Assembly (NCBI GenBank): GCA_015832175.1
Contig: WJXW01000016.1
Coordinates: forward strand, 558,001-622,000
DNA from: Paraphaeosphaeria minitans
Lineage: Eukaryota; Ascomycota; Dothideomycetes; Pleosporales; Didymosphaeriaceae
Direction: 5' to 3'
DNA length: 64,000 bases
In this document: one piece after another, positions 1 to 11,070 of the stretch
How the letters are laid out: every line of letters begins with the position of its first letter
Position numbering within the stretch: position 1 is the first letter of the stretch
Position numbers and translations under genes: made by a program
The notes under the pieces: generated by a model
The model's database searches: none
What the model was told of the DNA's origin: nothing
The model's input: the letters and a program-made list of their open reading frames with translations, nothing else

Positions 1-1303
1 TGTACAGTACTGACGCAGACGACCAGGTCACGTAGACCACGGCAAAAGCACCCTCATGGGCCGTCTGTTGTACGACCTAAAGGTTGTGGATGAGCGCTCC
101 GTTGACAAGCTTCGACAAGAAGCTGAGACGATTGGCAAGTCATCCTTTGCACTCGCGTGGCTCATGGATCAGACTCCAGAGGAGAGGGGTCGAGGTGTGA
201 CCGTCGACATAGCCACAGTACCGTTCGAGACGGAGCAGACCAGCTTCACCATACTAGACGCCCCTGGACATCGAGACTTCATTCCAAACATGATTGCTGG
301 CGTATCCCAAGCGGATTTTGCAGTCCTAGTAGTTGATGCACAGGAAAACAGCTTCCAGTCTGGATTGAAGGGTCAGACGAAGGAGCATGCGCTGATAGTG
401 AGGAGTATGGGCGTATGTTGTCCCGCTGCACATGCTACACAGCAGCTATGCTGACCTAACCAGATCCAACGCCTCATAGTCGCTGTCAACAAGATGGACA
501 CCGTCTCATGGAGCAAAGAGCGCTTCGACAAAGCCCGCCAAGCCACAACAGCATTCTTCGAAACGGCTTCCTTCTCCCTCAAAAACATCACATTCATCCC
601 ATGCGCCGGCCTCAGCGGCGACAATGTCACAAAGCTTGTGACCGACGAGAACGCAGAGTGGTACTCCGGCCCTACTTTCCTCGAGGCATTGGAAGCCTCC
701 GAGCCCAAACCCCGTGCCCTCGAGCGCCCGCTGAGACTCACCATCAACGACGTCTTCCGCGGCTCCGGGCAGAACCCCCTCAGCATCTCGGGCCAGATCG
801 AAGCCGGTACTCTGCAAATTGGAGATGTTGTCCTCACATTGCCCTCCCGCGAGACCGCCACCGTCAAAGCCATCGAGCTCCCCGACGGCTCGCCTGCAGA
901 CTGGGCTGTCGCAGGCCAGATCCCCACGCTCCATCTAGTCGACATCGACGCCGTACATCTTCGCCTCGGCGACCTACTCTGCGCGCCCACAGATCCTGTG
1001 CGTCTCGTGAAGAGCTTCACGTGCAAGATGCTCGCCTTCGAGCATGTCATGCCGCAGTTTGTGGATGTGTTTCGTGGGAAGCAACAGGCGACCGGGCTGA
1101 TCACTGCGCTGGCGAGTATCCTCAACAAGAACACGGGAGAGGTAACAAGGAGAAAGCCCAGGATAGTGCGACCAGGAGAAGTAGCGCGGGTGCGAATCGA
1201 ACTTGAGGGCTCAGCAGGTCTGCCTTTGGAAGTAGGAGGTAGAATCGTGCTCCGGGACGGCGGGCGGACGGTAGGCGCGGGTTTATTGGAGTCGTACACA
1301 TGA
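1..1303 (+). CDS. HBS1: HBS1-type translational GTPase, 3' part (5' end outside window)
   Basis: EF-1alpha-family GTPase that, with its partner Dom34/Pelota, splits stalled ribosomes in no-go and non-stop decay (family knowledge). Visible motifs: P-loop GHVDHGKST at 26-52, switch II DAPGH, NKMD and the CAGLSG loop, followed by two beta-barrel domains ending in [20 protein letters not shown], which resembles the end of EF1A domain III. The window opens inside an intron (CTGAC branch point at 10-14, AG at 25-26). Exons: 27-412 and 464-1303; intron 413-463 joins MG to [12 protein letters not shown]. The N-terminal part before the P-loop is missing. HBS1 rather than EF1A or eRF3 is inferred from the length and divergence of the C-terminal domains. 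It is convergent with the next gene, 60 bp away. Confidence 0.85.
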
Positions 1304-1363
1304 AATAGATACCTTTCTGGCGAGCCCACGAACCCATTTTACATACAATCTCACTCAAACATT

Positions 1364-3512
1364 CTACAGCCGCGCCTCGTTGGATGGCATCACAATCGCC
1401 GCCAACGTCCCCTCGCCCACCTCGTCCCCTTCGTCTGCCTCGCATACCCACATCACTACGCCACTCCGTGCACTCCGGACTTCTAGCTCCATCTTCATCT
1501 GCTGTACCACGCACACCACATCCCCTTCTTTCACCGCGTCGCCCTCGTCGACGAGCACTTCCACCAGCTTCCCCGCGAACGGGACCCCGACATGCGAGGG
1601 ATCTGCGGGGTTCGCGCGGCGATACGCTGACGTCGTCGCCAACGCAGACTCCGAGGTGGAGGACAGGGAAAGCGTGTAGTCTACGGGCTCCCGTGCAGCC
1701 GTGGTGAAACGCACGTCCGCAGCGAGCGCGTGGGGGAACTCGTTGCGCAGGACGCGCGTGATTTCGAGATGGGACTTCACCTCTGCATCTGCATCTGCAT
1801 CTGCAGCAGGGCTTGTGCCCGAGCCCGTCTTGGGCGCCAGCGTGAGCGCCCACGCGTCTCCCTTGCGCAGCAACGTACTCGCCGCCACCGTCGCTGTCGC
1901 TGCAGCCGGCGACCCTGCTTCCCCCACCGCGCGCCGAGGCGGCGCTGCCATGGACTGGCTTCGCTGAAGGAGGTCCCGCATCCTGGCTTCCAGCCACTGC
2001 GTGTCGCACTCGCCCGCGAGGAAATCCGGGTGCGCGAGCACGGCGCGGAGAACGTGGATGTTGGTCTTCACGCCGTGGATGAGCGTTCTGGAGAGGGCGT
2101 GCTGCGCTTTCCGGACGCACGCGTCCCACGAGGGTGCCGTGACGATGAGTTTCGCGAGCAGACTGTCGTAGGACGTCGTCACGACCGTGGCTTGCGCGTG
2201 CGATAGGTGCGTGTCCAGCCTCATCCCGTTGCCGGCGGGGAACTCGAAGCTCGTGATTTTGCCGATGGAGAGGGTCCAGTTCGCAGCGGGGTTCTCGGCC
2301 GTGATGCGCAGCTGGATGGAGTGGGTTGGTGGCGGTGTGAGCGGGTTCTGGGGGGGTGAGAGGGCGGTGGCGGCTTGGGCGAGGAGGAGTTGGGTGCGGA
2401 CGATGTCGGTGGTGGTCAGGGTTTCGGTGATGGTGTGCTCGACTTGGAGGCGGGGGTTGATTTCGAGGAAGTAGTATATCCCCGTTGAGGGTTGGAGGAG
2501 GAACTCGAAGGTGCCGAGGGAGAAGTAGTTGATCTGTGGGAGGGTACTTCTTGTCAGCGGATGGTGTTGACATACGGGAGGGAATAAGGGGGGAAGAGAG
2601 GGGAGCAAACGCACACTTTTTGCCATGCGTACAGCGTCCTCGATGATCTTTGCAACGATACTTCGGTCTTTTAGTGTGCTCGGCGCTATCTCAATGATCT
2701 TCTGATACCGTCGTTGGATCGAGCATTCGCGCTCCCAAAGGTGTGTTACGTTTCCCTGCCCGTCGCCGATGATCTGTACTTCCACATGACGGAAGCCATC
2801 GACTGCTGCTTTCTCCGCGAAAAGTTTCTTCGAGGGGCTTTCTTCCACGGCTCGCTTTACAGAAGCTGCTAGAGAAGACACATCGCGGATTAGGCGGATG
2901 CCGCGACCACCGCCTCCGTCGACGGCTTTCACCATGACGGGGTATCCCACACGCGAGGCAAAAGCCGCGATTTCTTCGGGGTTGGAGGTGGGCGTGAGCA
3001 TGGCTGGGGAGACGGGCACGTTGCCTGGGTACATTGTCAGTCTTCCGTTCCCCTCTCGGTCACGCGCATCGTAACATACACTTCTCCGCCAATTCCCTCG
3101 CCATCAACTTATCACCCGTGGCTTCTAGGATCTCCCAGCCCGGCCCAATCACTACTGCGCCTACTTCATCCCACATCCTCTTCGCGAACTCTGCGGACTC
3201 GGAGAGGAAGCCGTAGCCTGGGTGGACAGCGTCGATCCCGTGTTTCTTCACGATTTCAATCAGGGCAGAGATGTCCATGAAAGTGGATGCTGAGGAGACT
3301 TCAATCGATTGGTCGGCATGGCTGGTGTGGGATGAATCCCCGGAGGTGTAGATGGCGGAGGTTTTGATGGAGAGTTCTTGAGCTGCGGAAAGTATCCGGG
3401 TTGCTATTTCGCCTCTTTCTGGGGTCAGTCGGGCCTGGATGATGTGAAGAGTAGGGTAATACCTGTTTGCTACGAGAATATGCTTTATTGGTCTCTGTGG
3501 TGGGCGCGACAT
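1364..3512 (-). CDS. acyl-CoA carboxylase alpha subunit (biotin carboxylase plus biotin carrier)
   Basis: MCC/PCC alpha-like subunit that carboxylates biotin with ATP and bicarbonate and carries it to the carboxyltransferase. Four exons (3512-3463, 3414-3080, 3024-2615, 2533-1364) give 654 aa, close to the usual 650-730. The biotin carboxylase domain starts almost at the N-terminus (HILVANRGEIATRIL) and contains the glycine-rich ATP loop VDGGGGRGIRL and FLEINPRLQVEHT. A biotinyl domain closes the protein with VVQQMKMEL; the biotin Lys would be residue 612, and Gln replaces the usual Ala before MKM. Only 12 residues precede the carboxylase fold, so no mitochondrial presequence is seen. The C-terminus is NEARL, and ARL fits the PTS1 consensus. 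It is divergent from the carboxyltransferase gene at 3925. Substrate (methylcrotonyl-, propionyl- or other acyl-CoA) is not decidable here. Confidence 0.9.
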
Positions 3513-3924
3513 GTTGAGCTTCCCTAGGTAGTCGTCTCAGGTTGAGGAGCTAGGCAAACAATTCATATATAGGTATGCGGTAGGCGTCGCTCTACTTCTC
3601 TAGAAAAAGCTGAGATGATGCAATCCTAGCCACTGTATCAATTGGTATCTACTGGGAAAATATTGGCCCAAAACTCCAATGCTTGCGCTTGCATCCTTTT
3701 CTGTGCCTGTCGTGGGGAAGGGTGCGGGGAAGCTCCAACTGCCTCGGCTCGGCTCGACCCCTTTGGGGAATCCTAGGAGGGAAACCGCCGGACGGCGAGT
3801 ACCTATTTCTCCTCACACCTCGGTCACCGCGAGTCGTTGATGATGTGAGCTACATAGCACGCTCTCATGGAGGATGCATTGATACACCAAACTCATTGAT
3901 GAAATTTGGCCATCTTGCTCCACG
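3513..3924. promoter_or_regulatory. shared divergent promoter of the two carboxylase subunit genes
   Basis: This 412-bp gap separates the start codons of the two subunits, so it must hold both core promoters. It contains the imperfect palindrome CCCCTTTGGGG at 3758-3768 (CCCCT is the core of stress-response elements) and CGG triplets around 3785-3797 of the kind read by Zn2Cys6 regulators. These assignments are motif matches only. Co-expression of the two subunits is inferred. Confidence 0.5.
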
Positions 3925-5713
3925 ATGGGAAAGGACGGTACAGACGCGTCAATGTCGTCTGCAGGCGCAAGAGAACGGCTCAAACAAATATCTTCGCACA
4001 TTGAGCCCAACACACAGAAGAAGCGACGAAGACGAAAACCTGATTCTGATCTTCCTGCGGACTACTCGGATATTCTCGGCCAGGTCGCTGCTCTCCGCAA
4101 AATCGCTGCGACGCCGGATCCGAACAACAGAGGTTATGTGCGGCAGAAACAGGCGGGCAAGCTGTGGGTGCGGGAGCGCGTCGAGCAATTGCTGGATCCT
4201 GGAAGCTTCCAAGAGGTGGGTAGCGTGAGCGGGACGGTCAAGTGGAAGCAGCTGGGAGGTATCAAGGAAGAGCCCGAGGGCTATGTGCCCAGCAACAACG
4301 TGCAGGGCTTCGGGAGGCTGAAGGGAAGAAAGATTGTGTTTACAGCAGACGACTTCTCGATCAGAGCAGGGCATGCGGACGGAGCCCTGGCGGAGAAGAC
4401 TGTAAGACATTTTGCGTTATGAAAGTGCAAAGGCTGACCAAGTGCAGATCTACATGGAGAAGCTCGCTATAGCTTTGCAGCTCCCCATTGTCAAACTCGT
4501 GGACGGGTCTTCCGGCGGAGGATCAGTGACGACCATTAGTAAAACCGGTTTCTCATACGTGCCACCTCTCCCCTCGTTTGCCCAGGTCGTCCAGCAGCTA
4601 AACATGGGCATTCCCAATTTGGGGGCTGTAGTAGGTCCAGCTATTGGCCTTGGAGCTGCACGTGTTGTAGCCTGTCACTTCTCCGTTATGGCCGCCGACA
4701 TAGGATCCCTTTTCAATGCCGGTCCGAATGTGGTCAAGAACGCAACGTTTGAAGAGGGATTGTCTTTGACCGACCTAGGCGGACCTGCTGTGCATTGCGC
4801 CAATGGAACAATAGACAACCTTGCCCCAGATGAGGCGGGCTGCTTTGAGCAAATCCGCACCGTCCTCAGCTATCTACCTGATTCTGGCACCAAGCTACCT
4901 CCTGCGATCGAAGTTTCCGACCCGATTGACCGTGTGTCTGAATCGCTTCGTTCCATCATCCCTCGTGCTCGGAACAGAATGTACAACCCCCGCAAGATCA
5001 TCACCGAAGTCGTGGACCAGGGCTCCTTCTTCGAGATTGGCGCTCTCTGGGGCACCACAGCCATTGTTGGTCTCGCTCGCTTGGGCGGTCATCCCGTCGG
5101 TATCGTGTCGCTCAACTGCGAAGTCAACGCGGGAGCTCTCGATGCGCTCGGCTCGCAAAAGATTGCGCGCATGCTGAAATTCCTGGATGTGTTCAACATC
5201 CCGCTCGTCCAGTTCGTCGATGTTCCAGGATATGCCATTGGAACAGCAGCAGAGCGATCAGCGACCATGCGACACGGCGTACAGCTCGCGACCACATACT
5301 ACAGCACCACCATGCCCATCTTTTCTGTAATCGTACGGCGTGTCTACGGAGTCGCTGGCGGAATCATGCTCGACTGTCGCGATCCGCGGATGAGGGTTGC
5401 CTGGCCTTCTGGCATGTGGGGCTCGTTGCCGTTGGAGGGCGGGATAGAAGTTGCGCATTCACATGAGCTCAAGGAAATCGAGAAGAAAGAAGGCAAGGAG
5501 AAGCGTGATGCAAAATATAAAGAGTTGGAGGATGAGTACCGGCGGTTGATGAACCCCGTGCGAACGGCGAACCACTTTGGCATCGAAGAAATCATCGATC
5601 CAGCGTATACGAGAAGTGTCTGCTGCGATTGGATCAACCATGTCTACGAGAGTCTGTTGCCAGAGAGGATCATGGAAAGGGTAGCTGGACGCGTGAAGCC
5701 GACGTTTGCATAG
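3925..5713 (+). CDS. acyl-CoA carboxylase beta subunit (carboxyltransferase)
   Basis: PccB/MccB-like carboxyltransferase that moves CO2 from biotin to an acyl-CoA. Two exons, 3925-4401 and 4448-5713 (46-nt intron, branch CTGAC), give 580 aa, the usual size. Both crotonase-fold halves are present: N-half with ARERVEQLLDPGSFQEVG-like text, LVDGSSGGG and GPAIGLGAARV; C-half with NPRKIITEVVDQGSFFEIG, FVDVPGYAIGTAAE and GVAGGIMLDCR. The N-terminus is not a typical mitochondrial presequence. It has RLKQISSHI at residues 18-26, which resembles a PTS2 except for the last residue, then a basic patch KKRRRRK. It should pair with the divergent alpha subunit. A bacterial-type ancestry is possible but untested. 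Confidence 0.9.
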
Positions 5714-6428
5714 CTCCTGTCGAAGCCCGGCCCATCACGTACGGCCGTCCATGTCGAGATTAGTATACTGACGATCTACCTAGATGCATAAGCAATCGAA
5801 ACTCGTCTCGCGTCTATCTATAAGCCATCAGTAGCTAAGTGTGAAGAACTGAGTCTCGGATTGAGACTTCCTACCTTCTCTGATCCGAATGAAACATGTC
5901 TACTCTGCCGCACCCTTGATCCAACGGCTATCCCCCATAATAAACAGACCATTTTAGAAGCACTCACACCATACTTCCCGTTGCGGAAGCCTCTCGGATT
6001 ACATGCACTCCCGGTCCAAATCACGTGATATCAAGCAGTGCCAAACTGTGGCACCACTCCGCGGATAGCCCAGAATAGCGCTCGTATATACAGCGTAAGT
6101 AACTACAAGCAGCCAAGTTCCGGTCGCCTATTTGCTTACTGAGAGCCCGGCGTCTCAGCCTTGACCTCCGATGGGGGCCAACCCTGCAACATCTCGCTGC
6201 GCCAGCCCAAACAAAACGAACTTAGAGTCGATTGACACTGGTTCGGAAGCGGATTTTGCTTCTTGGTGTGGAAACGGATACTCGTACTAAGAGGCATACA
6301 TCTACGGTATACATAAGTAGGGGATTCATGCGGTACTGTCCTCGTTGCATCGATCGACATTTGAAGTTCGCTTCTTGTTCTACGTACCATTTCACTTCAG
6401 TTTCCAGTCACTCTTTCCAAGGTTCGAA
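5714..6428. other. intergenic, 3' UTRs and mannanase promoter
   Basis: No credible coding sequence. A TATATA-like stretch lies near 6085-6092 and another (GGTATACATAAG) near 6306-6317, about 115 bp before the mannanase ATG. Nothing else recognisable. Confidence 0.4.
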
Positions 6429-7701
6429 ATGAAGTCCGCTTTTTGCACTGCAGCTCTCGCTGTCATGTCGGCATCGCTTGGAAGCTCCATGAGCGTTCCT
6501 CGCGCAGGAAACTACCCTATCGAGAGCAGTCCTGGCTTTCCTAGTACCGTATCGCACATTGCCAAACGCGCCGTCAAAGACCTCGGTCTCCCCAATGACG
6601 CCCTCAAAACGAACTGCCTCTCCATCGGATTCCTCCCCTCGGAAGGCGACTCCGCCTCCCGGCGCTACACCATGGCCGAAGTTAATTCGAAGCTCGGCGC
6701 TAGAGCAAGCACATATGGGTGGTACGCGCAAATCACCTCCTCTGGCTTCGACGGCAGCCAGCTGCTCGCGGTGAAAGATGACATCGTCGCCTCAGGCGCC
6801 GTGTTCGTCGCCTCCGTCATGCCTTCAGTCAACTTTAACGAAATCACCGAAGACGTCGCCCGGCAGGTCGCCGCCGTCATGAAGCAGTTCACCGACGCTG
6901 GCGTCACCGTCTGGCTGCGCTACGCCCACGAGATGAATTGGTACGTTTCCGACGGCACGTACCATGGCAGCTCCGCCGACTTCCTCACCTCCTGGAAAAA
7001 CATCTACAACGCCGCGTGCAAGGACAACGCCAAGGTGTCGTGCTTCTGGAGCCCGAACCAGGCCGGCAGCGCGTCGGACCTCGAGCCGTGGTGGCCCGGC
7101 GAGGACTATGTCGATCTCGTGGGCATCGATTGCTACCCCAGGTCCGGCGACGACACGTCTTCGAACGAGCTGTTCGACCGGTTGTACGGCAGCTTCTACG
7201 ACGCGTACAGCAAACCGTATGGCCTGCCGTTTGCGATTGGCGAGACGGGCGCCGGCGCCGGGCAGAAGGAGCAGTGGCTGAAGACGCTGGTCACGCAGGA
7301 GAAGAGCAAGTACCCCAACTATGTCAGCATGTCCTGGTTCGAGTTCGACAAGGAGGCCGACTTTCAGATCGTCATGACGGATGACGCGACGCTACAGCAG
7401 ACAAAGGCTACGCTGCTTTCTGGCGGGAATGATCAGTGCGGGGCTGGTAGTGGGACTGCGCCGCCGGCGGAGACGAGTGCGGTTGCGAGCGCGACGAGTA
7501 AGCCTGCTGAGAGCGCGACGGAGACGAGCGCGGCGGGGCCTGCGAACTCGGGCGTTGGGTGTGACTGGGGGTGAGTCTTCTCCTTCTTCTGCGTGATTCG
7601 AAGGGCCTTGCTGACGGTGTGATAGATGCTGGGGCTGGGACTGCTCTGCGGATGTGCCGTGCCAGGAGCCGTGGACGTGCAAGGGCGGATACTGCAAATG
7701 A
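6429..7701 (+). CDS. secreted GH26 endo-beta-1,4-mannanase with C-terminal cysteine-rich module
   Basis: Glycoside hydrolase family 26 enzyme expected to cut beta-1,4-mannan outside the cell. Signal peptide MKSAFCTAALAVMSASLGSSM, then a short pro-region and the catalytic domain. WLRYAHEMNW carries the acid/base Glu; GIDCYPRS and FAIGETGAG mark the later strands, with the nucleophile Glu expected in the latter. A Ser/Thr/Ala/Pro linker leads to a six-cysteine tail, C-x3-C-x4-C-x5-C-x5-C-x4-C. Most of the tail sits in its own small exon: exons 6429-7570 and 7626-7701, intron 7571-7625. Total 405 aa. The start at 6429 is chosen because it gives the signal peptide; 28 open codons lie upstream. 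The tail may bind polysaccharide or act as a stabilising knot; its function is unknown. Confidence 0.88.
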
Positions 7702-7858
7702 GCGCCCCTTCCCCACGCTCATGTAGACGGTAGATGCAGTATATTATTGTAAAACATGGTTCTATAATCCTATTCCCCATCCCAAATCCGGTACCTTTAG
7801 ACGCGCTAGATTATGTTGTCTGCATAATATACCTACCCTACCATAATTACTTGAACAG

Positions 7859-8767
7859 TCACATCCTTCCATAACTCTCGCCTTGCCCGTCCAACCACGC
7901 GCTCACCCTCCCACTCTCTTTTCCTCCACTCATTCGCACACCTCCCCTGCTCGTCGCGGTCCCGGCACTCACACGCACACTCTTACCCCCTGCCGTGCCC
8001 CCACTCCTTCGATACTCCCGATGTCCCCTCCCCGTCCACGCGCCCTCTTTTTCACCAAATCCTGCGGGCGGCAGCTTGCTCCGCATCGATGTCTGCGCTG
8101 CGAGCGAAGCGTCCAGGGGTATTGGTTTGCGGTGGGTCCTGCGCCAGCGAATGAAACACACCAGAGCGAGGATGAAGAGGGGAACCAGCGTGAGTGGGAT
8201 GGCGATGTAGGTCAAGACGCGATTGTGCGCGGGGGGCGGCGGTATTGCTACTGCAGTCGGAGTCAGGGTCGGCGACAGTGTTTGGACTAACGTCAATGTT
8301 GAAATCGTGGTTGAGACAAAAGTCGAGTTTCCCAACGAAGCCCAAAGAGTCGAGAGCGTAGTGTCCCCCCTCGTGCTCGTAGGCCCAGGCAGCATCGTCG
8401 GAATCGGAATTGCACTCGTCGCCCGACTCTCTGATGTCGAAGCCGCGGTGCTAGTTAAGCTCGTAATGGCGTTCTCGCTGCCACCTGTTGCCGAAGAGAC
8501 AGTCGACTTCGTGCTCCTGCAGTGCGCATCGTTATGGTTGCACGTCAACCACGGGTCGCAGTCCAGGTCGTCGAAGCAAGGTGCGCCCTCACACTTTTGA
8601 ATAATTTTGCAGTCGTGCTCGTCAGTTATTATTGGGTTTTCGAGGGAGGTGGAGGGCGGTGTGGGACGGGGCTTGTCGGGGCTTGTGACTACCTGTCTGG
8701 CGTCGAGGACGAACATGTCGGTGGTGATCACTTTCGAGGGGAGACAGTGGCTTGATGGATCGCGCAT
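7859..8767 (-). CDS. one-pass membrane protein with cysteine-rich ectodomain
   Basis: Unrecognised 302-residue protein. An N-terminal cysteine-rich block (C-x4-C-x5-C-x5-C-x6-C, containing DLDCDPWLTC) is followed by a Ser/Thr-rich stalk likely to be O-glycosylated, one transmembrane helix (YIAIPLTLVPLFILALVCFI) with RWRRTHRK on the cytosolic side, and a basic Ser/Gly-rich tail. The layout resembles fungal wall-stress-sensor-type proteins, without a WSC domain. The upstream frame is open but begins at TTG, so 8767 is the first ATG; 8716 is an alternative. No signal peptide is seen, so a 5' exon may be missing. The stretch 8594-8692 (99 nt, GTAGTC donor, AACTGAC branch, AAAG acceptor) could be an in-frame intron that brings the cysteine block close to the N-terminus. 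Confidence 0.6.
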   Translation of the reverse strand: MRDPSSHCLPSKVITTDMFVLDARQVVTSPDKPRPTPPSTSLENPIITDEHDCKIIQKCEGAPCFDDLDCDPWLTCNHNDAHCRSTKSTVSSATGGSENAITSLTSTAASTSESRATSAIPIPTMLPGPTSTRGDTTLSTLWASLGNSTFVSTTISTLTLVQTLSPTLTPTAVAIPPPPAHNRVLTYIAIPLTLVPLFILALVCFIRWRRTHRKPIPLDASLAAQTSMRSKLPPAGFGEKEGAWTGRGHREYRRSGGTAGGKSVRVSAGTATSRGGVRMSGGKESGRVSAWLDGQGESYGRM

Positions 8768-10416
8768 GTCTGGAGTGTATTGATTTCGGTACAGAGTACA
8801 AGGTGTGTGCTCGAGTGGTAGGAATACCGGCGGCAAAATTCTAGGTTTAGTTCATGTCTTTACCGGAAATTGGTAAATTGTCCGCGCCTCTTGAGATTTG
8901 GTTACGAACGGATGCGAGGTGCATTCACTCGCTGGTCCATTTCGATCACTGGTGAAAAACGCAGGCATTGAGCCGCGCAAACGAAGAGACGGACTAGAGA
9001 TATTGGCTTGAATTGCTGAGCCTCAGATCCGCGGAGAATATGCCCCTAGAATTGTACTCAAATGCACATCTCTGTCATATCAACGCCGTTCTGTCTCTGC
9101 TCGCTGCCTTTAAGTAATGCTGCAGAGATATTTAGACCTCATAGCTTCATTTATGCCGCGATTCATCGCAGGCACCGCGAGTTTCATTGAACCCCCGAAT
9201 CAGTTACCGTCAACAACGACACATGGCTTTTAGCCACTTCGGCCATTTCTGTAGAGGTTCCGGCCTCATTGTTACGAACAGGATGGCGGACACCGGAGTG
9301 GCAACGACCGAGTAAACCTACGACATTCAGTCAGCAGCAAACATCAGAGCCCTTTGCATCACGTACAAAGAAGTATTTCTTTCCCACGGCAAGATCATTA
9401 TTCATGCTGAGTATACTCGCGAACAAGCTCATGGGCACGAAAACGAGTGCTAATGTTGTCAACTTCGTAGTTTCCTGAGCCTCTCTGACGGAGCGGCGCG
9501 CATCGACCATCTTCGGTCACATCGACCATGACCTCGAGCGTCTTGCCGCCGGGCTTCAGATTCCTGCTGAACGTAGATTCAGTCCTCGAGGTGGGCGCTC
9601 CACTACCTTTTATTGCCTCGGCTCATAATAGGCCAAGAATTCTGTATGAATCTCATGCATGTTTCGGTCTTCTGTTCTGAGGCCATGGTGCGGCGACGCC
9701 AGCGATGGACTTTCTTGAGATCTACCTCGATGCTGTTGTCTCGGAAGTCTTTGCTGTCGTATTCGTATTGTTTTACCGAATGGGACATGACTGAATCGTC
9801 CGTTAGTACTGGGATAGGTGTCGTGAATATGTTGGAGTATAGCGTGTTTGAGTACTGTCACTCACCCGAAATACAGTTCACCCACTCGCGTGCAACAACT
9901 TGTAGCGGATAGCGTGCGAGATATAGAAGAGACGGATCGCGACCAGTGAACCAGATATGGAGATGCCAGATCGAATTGCAGAAATTTTGCAAGATTTGAA
10001 ATGCAAGGATTGCCTTTCTTTTGGTCATTCACGAGACCCCTGATAGGACACGGGTGGTGAGAGTTTTTGAGCGGGAGAAAGAGGTGCTGGGAGGGTTAAA
10101 GGACGTTGTGCTAGAGGGAGAGGAGGTGCTTAGGGAACTTTACGGGCTTTCGAGTGCGAGAGACAAGACTTGAATGATAAGGTCACAGTGCGTTTGACAG
10201 ACAGAGGAGGGCTTTGGTATAGAATAATAGATTCGGGAGATTTTGAACATGATGCCAATTGCTCAGAGAACGCTGCCAAACGCCACAATAATACTTCATA
10301 TGCCCTGTACGCTATGCGCCGATGTGCTTGTTGGGATGAAATATGCAAAGATTACACTGGAAAGAGAGGCCGAGGGTGCGAGAATATGCAGTAGGGCCGC
10401 AACGCCATAAGAATTC
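8768..10416. other. long intergenic region, possible gene remnant near 9.9-10.2 kb
   Basis: No intact gene found. On the plus strand 9913-10173 is one frame broken by TGA at 9997-9999. Its second half ends in an acidic, helix-like stretch (EKEVLGGLKDVVLEGEEVLR) before a TGA at 10171. On the minus strand 9603-9861 has overlapping short open frames containing VDLKKVHRWRRRTMASEQK. These may be decayed genes or chance; I cannot name a family. Confidence 0.25.
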
Positions 10417-11070
10417 CTACTTCTGGGCTCCGGAACGTACTTCGAGCTTACGCGGCTTCTTCTTGGGGGACTTGGGGACGTCCTCTCCCTTTGCTGCGGA
10501 CCCGCTGTCTGGGCCTTTTTCTGCGCGCTCTGCGGCAAGGGCATCGGCGCGCTGGCGGAGCATCTCAGGGTTTGGCACAACGTCTTCGTCGTCCGGTGAA
10601 ACCTCGACCTCTTTTTGATCGTTGTTATCATTCTTGCTTTTCACCATATTTCCCAACTTGATCCAAGGTCCATGTATCGCGCCCACGCCAGCGCCAGCCA
10701 GTGCACCCAAGCCTGTCACTGGTATCGCTGTGACTGTGCCGACCACAGTGCCGACCAATGTGCCCACACCTGCACTCACGGCGCCGCCGATGCCTGCACC
10801 GCCTACGGAGCCTTGAAAGGCTCCACTCTGCAGCAGGCGCGCCTTCTTTGAATTGCCGTGTGCTTCCATCTCCTTGTTGTAGGCGTCCGTGAGCATTTTC
10901 TCGCGCTTCTTCGGGTCGGTGAAGGTCGCAGCCGTCTCGCGGAGTTTGTTCGCCATACCCTGGGCTGCTATGGCTTGTTCTGCTGCGGAGGCGGCTGCGT
11001 TGAGGCGGTCTTCATTGGAGAGGTCTTGTGGGATTTCGGGTTCGGGGCTGTCAGCCTTTTCTGCGGCCAT
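10417..11070 (-). CDS. conserved-looking protein with glycine-zipper segment
   Basis: Single-exon gene, 217 aa, not recognised. Residues 1-90 are charged and probably helical. A Gly/Ala/Val-rich segment follows (QGSVGGAGIGGAVSAGVGTL and on, to about residue 140) with small-residue spacing like glycine-zipper membrane-associating segments. The tail is acidic then Lys-rich (KSPKKKPRKLEV). The upstream in-frame start is TTG, so the ATG at 11070 is used. No signal peptide. The glycine-zipper stretch suggests membrane interaction; this is inference from composition. Confidence 0.7.
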   Translation of the reverse strand: MAAEKADSPEPEIPQDLSNEDRLNAAASAAEQAIAAQGMANKLRETAATFTDPKKREKMLTDAYNKEMEAHGNSKKARLLQSGAFQGSVGGAGIGGAVSAGVGTLVGTVVGTVTAIPVTGLGALAGAGVGAIHGPWIKLGNMVKSKNDNNDQKEVEVSPDDEDVVPNPEMLRQRADALAAERAEKGPDSGSAAKGEDVPKSPKKKPRKLEVRSGAQK

